This document shows positions 57,311 through 64,000 of a DNA stretch of 64,000 nucleotides, piece after piece. Each line of letters begins with the position of its first letter. The first letter of the stretch is position 1. The translations under genes and the position numbers were made by a program. The notes beneath the pieces are model-generated. The model did no database searches and was not told the origin of the DNA. It saw only the letters and a list, made by a program, of their open reading frames with translations. The DNA comes from Streptococcus didelphis DSM 15616 (GTDB taxonomy: Bacteria; Bacillota; Bacilli; Lactobacillales; Streptococcaceae). The DNA lies in contig NZ_KB904196.1 of assembly GCF_000380005.1 (NCBI RefSeq), positions 79,818 to 143,817 of the forward strand. Direction: 5' to 3'.

Positions 57311-58645
57311 ATGTTTACATTTTTACAGAGTTTTATTGACCTAGGTGCAATAGTTGTATTGCCGATTCTTATTTTTATATTTGGAATCCTCTTAGGGACA
57401 CCAAGCAAAAAAGCCTTTAATGCAGGCTTGACAGTAGGTATTGGTTTTGTTGGTTTAAACTTAGTAGTTGAATTACTGTCAGGGAGTTTAGGAAAAGCTG
57501 CGCAGGCTATGGTTGAACGGTTTGGCTTACAGTTAACAACCTTAGATGTTGGCTGGCCAGCAGCTGCCGCTATTTCATACGGTACTCTTCTGGGAAGCTT
57601 AGCCATTCCTCTTGGAATAGGGATTAATCTCTTACTGCTCTTCTTGGGCTGGACCAAGACGCTCATGGTAGATATGTGGAATTTTTGGCATGCCGCATTT
57701 GTAGCTTCGCTAGTTTATGCCGTAACAGAAAATTTTGCCTTGGGACTTTATGCCATGATTTCTTATCAAGTTATGATTTATTGCTTGTCTGATATTATTG
57801 CGCCAGCCATTAAGAAATTTTATGGCTTCCCTAACATTACCTTCCCACATGGCACCTCTGCACCTGGGTTTTTAGTAGCCATTCCCTTAAATTGGCTCTT
57901 TGATAGAATTCCAGGTTTTAATAAGATTGAGGCTGATTCAGATACCATCCAGAAAAAATTTGGCATTTTTGGAGAAAGTACAGTTATGGGCTTAATTATT
58001 GGGATAGCTATAGGGCTATTAGCTGGGTATAATCTACAAGGGATATTACAGTTAGGAGTAAAAACAGCTGCTGTTATGCTCTTAATGCCCCGTATGGTTT
58101 CTGTTTTAATGGAAGGTCTTGCACCAATATCAGAAGCTGCTAATCAATTTGTACAAAAGCGTTTTCCTGGACGAGAAGTCAATATTGGGATGGATTCAGC
58201 TTTATCAGTAGGACATCCAGCAGTTTTATCTAGTTCTTTGCTTTTAGTGCCTATTACAATCTTCTTAGCAGTTGTTTTACCAGGCAACAAAACCCTGCCC
58301 TTTGGTGATTTGGCAACTATTCCCTTTGTGGTCTGTTTAATGGCGGCAGTTTTTAGGGGAAATATTGTTCGTACTGTTGTTGGTGGTAGTTTATACATGG
58401 TATCTATCTTGTATATTACCTCCTGGGTAGCACCTTTAGTAACAGTTTCTGCTAAGGCTGCTAAGTTTAACTTGCAAGGGCATTCTAGCATTACTGCAAT
58501 GGCTGAAGGAGGACTTTGGCCGACTGGTTTATTCGTTTTTGCTGCTAAGCATCTGCCTTGGTTCTTGATTAGTCTCATATTACTAGCATCCTTAGCTGGT
58601 TTGTTCTATATCAATAAAATGTCTAAAGAAAATGAGGTAAATTAA
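57311..58645 (+). CDS. PTS IIC component, galactitol family
   Basis: A 444-residue membrane permease with about ten to twelve hydrophobic helices, and GatC-family segments such as IFGILLGTPSKKAFNAGLTVGIGFVGLN near the N-terminus and the FPHGTSAPGFLVAIPLNWLFD loop. It brings in and phosphorylates a polyol or sugar with IIB. The ribosome site is TAGGAGGTTGAC. The substrate cannot be read from sequence; no galactitol-phosphate dehydrogenase or tagatose enzymes are next to it. Confidence 0.92.
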   Translation: MFTFLQSFIDLGAIVVLPILIFIFGILLGTPSKKAFNAGLTVGIGFVGLNLVVELLSGSLGKAAQAMVERFGLQLTTLDVGWPAAAAISYGTLLGSLAIPLGIGINLLLLFLGWTKTLMVDMWNFWHAAFVASLVYAVTENFALGLYAMISYQVMIYCLSDIIAPAIKKFYGFPNITFPHGTSAPGFLVAIPLNWLFDRIPGFNKIEADSDTIQKKFGIFGESTVMGLIIGIAIGLLAGYNLQGILQLGVKTAAVMLLMPRMVSVLMEGLAPISEAANQFVQKRFPGREVNIGMDSALSVGHPAVLSSSLLLVPITIFLAVVLPGNKTLPFGDLATIPFVVCLMAAVFRGNIVRTVVGGSLYMVSILYITSWVAPLVTVSAKAAKFNLQGHSSITAMAEGGLWPTGLFVFAAKHLPWFLISLILLASLAGLFYINKMSKENEVN

Positions 58646-58646
58646 A

Positions 58647-58931
58647 ATGAAAACATTATTAGTTATGTGTGGATCAGGAATTGCAACATCTACGGTTGTT
58701 ACTGGAAAAATAAAAACATGGTTAAAAGATAATGGTTATGAGGACCAAGTTAAGCTTTATCAATCAAAGGTAGCTGAAGAAATTAACCGTATTGATGATT
58801 ATGATATTGTTATTTCAACCACTGTTGTCCCAGATACTGCAAAAGACAAAGTTATTATGGGATTACCCCTTCTAACAGGTATTGGGACAGATGCTCTGTG
58901 GGCGCAGATAAAAGAAGCAATTGAAGCTTAA
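58647..58931 (+). CDS. PTS IIB component, galactitol family
   Basis: A 94-residue phosphocarrier with the P-loop MCGSGIATSTVV and phospho-acceptor Cys8. It starts 1 bp after the IIC stop and receives phosphate from the IIA encoded two genes before. It is the last gene of the operon; a terminator follows. Confidence 0.93.
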   Translation: MKTLLVMCGSGIATSTVVTGKIKTWLKDNGYEDQVKLYQSKVAEEINRIDDYDIVISTTVVPDTAKDKVIMGLPLLTGIGTDALWAQIKEAIEA

Positions 58932-58945
58932 GTCAAATTGTAAGA

Positions 58946-58979
58946 AAACCCGAGTAATTACTAGAATACTCGGGTTTGT
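58946..58979. terminator. Bidirectional terminator between PTS IIB and ecfT
   Basis: AAACCCGAGTA / TACTCGGGTTT arms with a 10-base loop, between convergent genes. Confidence 0.82.
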
Positions 58980-58985
58980 ATGTAT

Positions 58986-59813
58986 TTAGAAGGGATTATA
59001 GAATCTTCCTTTATTTAAGAAGAAAAGGCCCAATGAAGAAATTAGTATAAGTAAGGCAAAGCAGATAGTGATCATATCATATTTACTTAGTTTTTTTTGG
59101 CTGTACCAGGTACGTTTCTTGTATTTACCAAATCGTCTTAACTCCATAGCTGTTGAAACAGTATCAATCCGATCTAAAGAGCTAAAAATAAGTGGGATAA
59201 TAATTTGTAAGTTTCCTTTAATCCGACTCATCAGCGGAGCTTTTTCTGATAATTCAAGTCCCCTAGCTTCTTGTGAAGTCCTAATGATATGGAATTCTTC
59301 TTGTACATCTGGAATATAGCGCAGCGTTAAACTTACAGCATAGGCAACCTTATAAGGGATCCCAATCTGATTGAGGCTAGAAGCGAATTGACTGGGTTGT
59401 GTTGTTGTAAGAAACAAGATGGCTAAGGGAACTGTTGAAAAGTATTTCAAACCTACATTAAAGAGATAAAATAATTCTTCTTGGCTTAAAGAATAGGGTC
59501 CCCATCCAGTAAGCAAGATATGTTCAGACTGGTAAATATCTTCTCCATAACTAGGAGCAAATAAGTAAATCATAAGAAGGTTAAGTAGTGCAAAGAAAAT
59601 AACAAGCTTAATCACAAATGAGATGCTTTTCCAAGGAATGGCTGCTACTTTAAGAAGATAGAGGGATAAGAGACCAATAAAGAGAATTAGCCTCGTATCA
59701 TAAGTAGTCATGCAGGCAACAGAAACAAGTATAAAAAAGATAAGTTTACTGGCACCTGATAAGTCATGTAAAAAATTATCAGCTTTTTGATAACCAATTA
59801 GTCTCTGTGGCAT
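58986..59813 (-). CDS. ECF transporter transmembrane (T) component
   Basis: A 275-residue EcfT-family protein with four to five hydrophobic helices. The cytosolic coupling segments that contact the ATPases are [21 protein letters not shown] and [19 protein letters not shown], each with the A-R-G / E-L-R-x-F-G type signature. Its ATG lies 35 bp inside the end of the ATPase gene. With the fused ATPases and UPF0397 S component it forms a dedicated (group I) vitamin/micronutrient importer. Confidence 0.9.
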   Translation of the reverse strand: MPQRLIGYQKADNFLHDLSGASKLIFFILVSVACMTTYDTRLILFIGLLSLYLLKVAAIPWKSISFVIKLVIFFALLNLLMIYLFAPSYGEDIYQSEHILLTGWGPYSLSQEELFYLFNVGLKYFSTVPLAILFLTTTQPSQFASSLNQIGIPYKVAYAVSLTLRYIPDVQEEFHIIRTSQEARGLELSEKAPLMSRIKGNLQIIIPLIFSSLDRIDTVSTAMELRRFGKYKKRTWYSQKKLSKYDMITICFALLILISSLGLFFLNKGRFYNPF

Positions 59814-61482
59814 GGCGCTCTCTTTCTTTTTTAATATAGTAATGAGTTATATCAAGGGGCTGGCAGCCTAGTTGCTCAGCCAAGTAAAATAGACTCGTCT
59901 TTTTCAAAGAAGCTTTTTCTAAAAGAGAGCTATCTGATAAGATTTCCTCGGGTCGAGCATCTGCAATGATTTTTCCCTTGTTTAATACAATAGTTCGATC
60001 AGAGTATTCCATCATTAACTGCATATCATGGGTGATCATAATGATAGTATGGCCTTCATGATTTAAGTAGTCTAAAAAGTTCATAATGTCAGAATAGTTT
60101 CTTTTGTCCTGACCAGCGGTTGGTTCATCCAGTATGATTATCTCAGGATCTAAGATAAGAATTGATGCAATAGTAACACGTTTTTTTTGTCCAAAAGATA
60201 AGGCAGAAATTGGCCAATGACGATAAGGAAAGAGTCCACAGATTGTTAATGTTTCTTCCACCTTAAGTTTAATGTCAGCTTCTGATTGCTTACGTAAGTG
60301 CAAGCCTTTAGCGACTTCATCAAAGACATTAGCCTGGCTAATCATTTGATTGGGATTTTGTAAGACGTAACCAATTTTATCAGCTCTTTCTTTAATAGAA
60401 TCTTTAGAAATATCTATTCCTTTATAATAAACAGGAGCATCTGTCTTTAAAAAACGGCATAGTAGTTTAGCGAGGGTTGATTTTCCAGCACCATTTTGAC
60501 CAACAAGGGCTAGTCTTTCACCTTGATGAATCTCTAAATTAAGTTCCTTTAGAATTGGTTTTTCATCATCATAAGCAAAAGTTAGGCTTGGGATATGTAG
60601 AAGCTTTTCTTTTTTAGGAGTTTTGCTAGACGGATGATTGTAAGAAAAATTAAGCTTTGATAAGTCAAGGCTATTGAGTTGGCTTAGGTGCTCATTTCCT
60701 GAGAATGGATAGGCTAAATCCTTTAGGCAGGTAAGATATAAGGGTTCACGAATTCCATTTTCCCTTAAAAGGTTAGAAAACAAAAGCTGGTCAGGGCTTC
60801 CATCAAAAAGAATATAACCGTCATTAATCAGGATGATTTTATCAATAGATTGATGTAACACATCCTCAAGCCTATGTTCAATAATGATAGTAGTAGCATC
60901 TGTAGTCTGATGAATCTGATCAATTAAGTCAATAGCTGCTAAGCCAGACTTCGGATCCAAATTAGCTAGAGGTTCATCAAAAAGCAGAATAGGACTCTCA
61001 TCCACAAGTACACCTGCTAAACTGACCCTTTGCTTTTGCCCCCCAGATAAGTCCTGTGGACGATGGTTGAGATGGTTACTTAAGTCAAGGAGTTGACTCC
61101 AAGCATGAATTTTTTGCTTCATATCCGACTGACTAAAGCAATCATTCTCAAGGGCAAATGCTATATCTTCAGCTACTGTTAGACCAATAAATTGACTATC
61201 AGGATCTTGTAAAACAGTAGAGATAAGTTTTGATTTATCATAGATAGACAAGTCAAAAACATCCCTACCATCAATCATTACGCTACCTTGGTGTTGTCCT
61301 TGATGATGATTAGGGATAATCCCATTTAGACAGTTACCAATTGTGGATTTACCACTACCAGATGGACCAATGATGAGGACTTTTTGTCCTTTTTCAATGC
61401 TAATATTTAAATTGGATAGGGTAGGAGCTGTTTGTGCGTCATAGGTGAAGGAAAAGTTGGTGAATTGAATCAAATGTGTCAT
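59779..61482 (-). CDS. ECF transporter fused double ATPase
   Basis: A 567-residue tandem ATPase equal to EcfA1 and EcfA2 in one chain. Half 1 has Walker [10 protein letters not shown] (about 39-47), signature LSGGQKQR and Walker [11 protein letters not shown]. Half 2 has [17 protein letters not shown] and [11 protein letters not shown]. The linker covers about 250-290. Both sites look catalytically intact. It starts 14 bp after the S-component gene and overlaps ecfT by 35 bp. Confidence 0.93.
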   Translation of the reverse strand: MTHLIQFTNFSFTYDAQTAPTLSNLNISIEKGQKVLIIGPSGSGKSTIGNCLNGIIPNHHQGQHQGSVMIDGRDVFDLSIYDKSKLISTVLQDPDSQFIGLTVAEDIAFALENDCFSQSDMKQKIHAWSQLLDLSNHLNHRPQDLSGGQKQRVSLAGVLVDESPILLFDEPLANLDPKSGLAAIDLIDQIHQTTDATTIIIEHRLEDVLHQSIDKIILINDGYILFDGSPDQLLFSNLLRENGIREPLYLTCLKDLAYPFSGNEHLSQLNSLDLSKLNFSYNHPSSKTPKKEKLLHIPSLTFAYDDEKPILKELNLEIHQGERLALVGQNGAGKSTLAKLLCRFLKTDAPVYYKGIDISKDSIKERADKIGYVLQNPNQMISQANVFDEVAKGLHLRKQSEADIKLKVEETLTICGLFPYRHWPISALSFGQKKRVTIASILILDPEIIILDEPTAGQDKRNYSDIMNFLDYLNHEGHTIIMITHDMQLMMEYSDRTIVLNKGKIIADARPEEILSDSSLLEKASLKKTSLFYLAEQLGCQPLDITHYYIKKERERHATETNWLSKS

Positions 61483-61496
61483 ATTATCTCTCAGGC

Positions 61497-62042
61497 TTAG
61501 TCTTTTGAAAGGCTACCAGCTTTAGTTCTAGAATTGGCATAGGCAATAATTAATAAGGTTCCTGCTAAACCAACCGTAAAGATATTAGCAAAGCCAGCAA
61601 ATAAACCTTGGGTAAACACTTTATTGACTGGTTCATGGTAGATTAGGATGTCACCAATAGGCGCTACAATTCCCCAGACGATGATATTAGTAATAATTTG
61701 TACGCTATTAAATAAAAGCATATCTTTTTTGGTGAAAATTCCCTTAGTGATGTGGAGTCTATTTCTCATTAAACCAATACCAAGCCCTACAAGGCCACTT
61801 GGAAGAACCCAAGACCACCAGACCCCATTACCAAGTAACATATCTTTTAACATATGACCAATAAAACCAATAAAGAAACCAGCTAAAGGTCCAAAAATAA
61901 CTGAAAATAAGGCTTGAATGGCATATTGTAGTGAGATCGTAGTATTAGTGAAAATTGTAATAGGAACAAAAATTCCAATAATAACAAATAAAGCTGCTCC
62001 GATTCCGATTGCGACAACTGTTTTAATTGAAGTATTTTTCAT
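61497..62042 (-). CDS. ECF transporter substrate-binding (S) component, UPF0397 family
   Basis: A 181-residue membrane protein with five to six helices. It starts [19 protein letters not shown] and carries [21 protein letters not shown] and [17 protein letters not shown], typical of UPF0397. The substrate of this family is not established. The ribosome site is AAAGGATATATT. It lies between the broken DUF62 gene and the ATPase gene, the arrangement in which DUF62 and UPF0397 genes are often seen together. Confidence 0.9.
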   Translation of the reverse strand: MKNTSIKTVVAIGIGAALFVIIGIFVPITIFTNTTISLQYAIQALFSVIFGPLAGFFIGFIGHMLKDMLLGNGVWWSWVLPSGLVGLGIGLMRNRLHITKGIFTKKDMLLFNSVQIITNIIVWGIVAPIGDILIYHEPVNKVFTQGLFAGFANIFTVGLAGTLLIIAYANSRTKAGSLSKD

Positions 62043-62053
62043 AATATATCCTT

Positions 62054-62904
62054 TTAATTTCTTTTGGTTCTTTTGAGGTCAATATGCCAATTTTGACCCA
62101 CACCCACATTATAGGCCTTGGCAAAAGACCCTTGGTTAATAGCAAGCCCTACCCTATACAAAGAATTAATATAGATGATAGGTTGGCCAATACGTACATC
62201 GGCAAATGATTTGCCATAAGTAACTTGGTTTTGGTAGACTAACATGTCATTATTATAGATAGTCACTTCCAAGCGTTCATTAAATTCAGGTCTTAAGGAT
62301 TGAAATTCTTCACGTGTAATTGAAGTCCAAAGTGAACCAAAACGGACATCAAGAATATCAATGACCCCTCTAACTCTGTCAGAACTTATTTCTGTTTTAA
62401 CAACGGGAACTTCTACAATAGCATCAACTGAAAGTTCAGGTCCTACTTCTTCGAAATTCAAGTGTCCCGAGGCTAGTTTAGCACCTGTAAAAGCATAAAC
62501 ATCACGTCCGTGAAATATATAGGAAAAGTCTGTATTTTTTCTGCGATTGGTAACTTCAGAAATTTCTCGAATAGCTTTTATTCCAATATATTTTTTTATA
62601 TAAGATAAGGTTCCATTATCAGGCGTTACGATATATTGGTTGTTTGTAGTTAAGGCTACCACGCTTTGCGTTTAGAACCAACACCAGGATCTACAACAGA
62701 TACAAAGGTTGTGCCTTCTGGCCATTAACTGACTGTTTGAAAAAGGCGATAAGAGGCTTCGGAGATATTGTAAGGGGTAATGTCATGTGTGAGATGATGG
62801 ACTTGTAAATCAGAGGATTCCTGCAAGGCTACTCCAACCATTGTTGAAACTGCCCCATCTATGAGACCAAAATCTGACTGAAGAACTAACAATTTATTAT
62901 TCAT
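62054..62904 (-). pseudogene. SAM hydrolase / SAM hydroxide adenosyltransferase (DUF62), broken
   Basis: Read on minus from ATG 62904, the gene starts MNNKLLVLQSDFGLIDGAVS, the DUF62 N-terminus, and runs to YRLFQTVS, where a TAA replaces an expected Tyr codon. It continues WPEGTTFVSVVDPGVGSKRK, then a one-base deletion shifts the frame. The last 202 codons (VALTTNNQYIVTPDNGTLSYI.. to the stop) are open. Family members cleave S-adenosylmethionine to adenosine and methionine. Two independent lesions suggest real inactivation; a C-terminal fragment could still be made. It is the first gene of the ECF operon. Confidence 0.85.
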
Positions 62905-63092
62905 ATGCTTTCCTTATCCATTAGTGAACTACTAATAGTTTAACATAAATGTCTTATGATTTAGTCGCATCTTAGGAAAAAGTTCTACTATATAAAAAAG
63001 AATAAAGAAGAAAAGTAAAGTAATTAAAAAGAAGTTCAAGGGGAAGCAGCTATTATTTTTATGTTAAAATGGTGATATTAAAGGAGAAAGAT

Positions 63093-63903
63093 ATGTATCA
63101 GATAATAGCATTTGACATGGATGGTACTCTATTACAGACAGATAAAACAATTAGCCAGAAAAACCTAGAGGGAATCGAAAAAGTAGTTTCTCATCATAAA
63201 AGCGTTGTTTTAGCAAAAGGTAGACCAATCTCTGAATTAACCATGTATCAGGAACAATTGGCTAAAATCCGTTATGGTATTCTGGAAAGCGGAGCTCTAG
63301 TCTATGATTTTTTAGAAAGCAGGTTCTTCATAAATTTCCTATTGAAAATGGTTTTGTAGAAATTGTTCATCAGATAGTTAATCAAGAAGATACTATGCCA
63401 GTTTTGATGATTGATGGACAGGGTTATATCCAAAAAAGCCATTTTGATGCTATTAAAGAATATCAAATGGAACAATACAGGGACCTATATGCAAAAACAG
63501 CTATATTTGTTGAAGATATAGTAGAGCTTCTAACCAGTGACAAAGGGAAGCCTGAGAAGATAAATCTTTATTTTAAAGATGGTGATAAACGAGATTACTA
63601 CTTTACAATGCTCAATAATTACCCTTTTTAACAGTTATTAAAGCAGAGACAACAGCTATTGAAATAACAGCTGAAAAAGTAGATAAAGGTAGAGGACTGG
63701 CTCGATTGTGCAAGTATTTAGATATTGAGATCAGCCAAGCAATTGCGGTAGGAGACGCCGATAATGATGAGAGTATGATAAGAATGGCCGGGCTAGGAAT
63801 TGCAATGGGTAATGCCAATCAACATATTATGAGATTAGCAGACGTAGTAGTGGAAACAAATGACAAAGCAGGTATTAGCCAAGCCTTGGATTATTTTTAT
63901 TAA
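63093..63903 (+). pseudogene. Cof-type HAD-IIB phosphatase, frameshifted
   Basis: The start is normal (AAAGGAGAAAGAT then ATG; MYQIIAFDMDGTLLQTDKTI with the DxDGT nucleophile motif). The frame breaks near 63323 (a base missing after FLESR, where VLHKFPIENGF should follow) and again in a T run near 63628 (NNYPF, then TVIKAETTAIEI in the next frame). The last part has the K-x-x-G region and GDADNDESMIRMAGLGIAMGNA, with the second catalytic aspartates. About 269 residues if repaired, the usual Cof length. Substrates of the family are sugar phosphates or cofactors. Confidence 0.85.
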
Positions 63904-63918
63904 CCCTCAAAAAAAGTA

Positions 63919-63947
63919 TTGACAAAGGATCAAAAAGTCGCTATACT
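63919..63947 (+). promoter_or_regulatory. Strong promoter for a gene beyond the window
   Basis: TTGACA (63919-63924), 17 bp and TATACT (63942-63947), with a short hairpin (AAAGGA/TCCTTT, about 63964-63980) in the leader. No coding start is visible before the window ends. Confidence 0.7.
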
Positions 63948-64000
63948 GATAAAGTTGTCGGAAAAGGAATTCCTCCTTTACAGATGATAAAGCAAAAAAA

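Overview
The window is a low-GC Firmicutes chromosome segment whose gene content and order point to a streptococcus, most likely of the pyogenic group (S. uberis / parauberis / iniae / pyogenes neighbourhood; the species cannot be settled by eye). Supporting signs are the yajC-uppS-cdsA-rseP-proS-polC block, the rpsO-pnp-sseB-like-cysE-cysS-mrnC block, a YSIRK-type signal with sortase anchor, a SSURE domain and the citrate-fermentation cluster in its Enterococcus/Streptococcus form. No tRNA, rRNA, CRISPR array or intact insertion sequence was seen.

Layout. 1-6.3 kb: end of galE, a thioredoxin-like gene, then secretion and envelope housekeeping genes (yajC, uppS, cdsA, rseP) and proS. 6.5-9.9 kb (minus): a four-gene OpuC-type osmoprotectant ABC transporter. 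10-16.8 kb: a DUF975 membrane protein, polC, and a MarR regulator next to a nitroreductase that share palindromic operator-like sites. 16.9-20 kb: def, a Crp/Fnr-type regulator divergent from an MFS exporter. 20-26 kb: rpsO, a structured intergenic region, then pnp to mrnC in one tight operon. 26-31.3 kb: FUSC-like protein, a small secreted protein, rlmB (apparently leaderless), a NYN nuclease, DegV, and a DUF3169/XRE pair. 31.4-32.4 kb: rplM-rpsI with an L13-type leader.

Accessory zone, 32.4-38 kb: immediately after rpsI lie a decayed ISL3-family element and a RelB/RelE toxin-antitoxin pair, followed by a second, diverged copy of the rpsI 3' end and its terminator. This looks like the scar of an element integrated at the rpsI 3' end. 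Then come a D-Ala-D-Ala-ligase-like ATP-grasp gene and a wrecked type VII secretion locus (esxA, esaA, a Lap2-like chaperone, an LXG effector and a membrane protein, all broken, with the core esa/ess genes deleted).

38.8-50.2 kb: a complete citrate-to-pyruvate module, with citC-citG-citO-citH on minus and oadH-oadD-oadB-oadG(45 aa)-citD-citE-citF-citX-oadA on plus, around a shared control region with a 10+10 bp inverted repeat and cre-like sites. Citrate is imported (CitH), cleaved by citrate lyase (CitDEF, matured by CitC/G/X) and oxaloacetate is decarboxylated by a sodium-pump-type Oad complex.

50.4-54.7 kb: a single-SSURE-domain surface protein, a SaeRS-like two-component system and a FemX/MurM-like aminoacyltransferase, packed together as a likely cell-surface control module. 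54.9-59 kb: a PRD regulator with IIA, IIC and IIB of a galactitol-family PTS, with no catabolic enzymes. 59-62.9 kb (minus): an ECF transporter (UPF0397 S component, fused ATPases, T component) with a broken SAM-hydrolase (DUF62) gene. 63.1-63.9 kb: a broken Cof-type HAD phosphatase gene, then a strong promoter leading out of the window.
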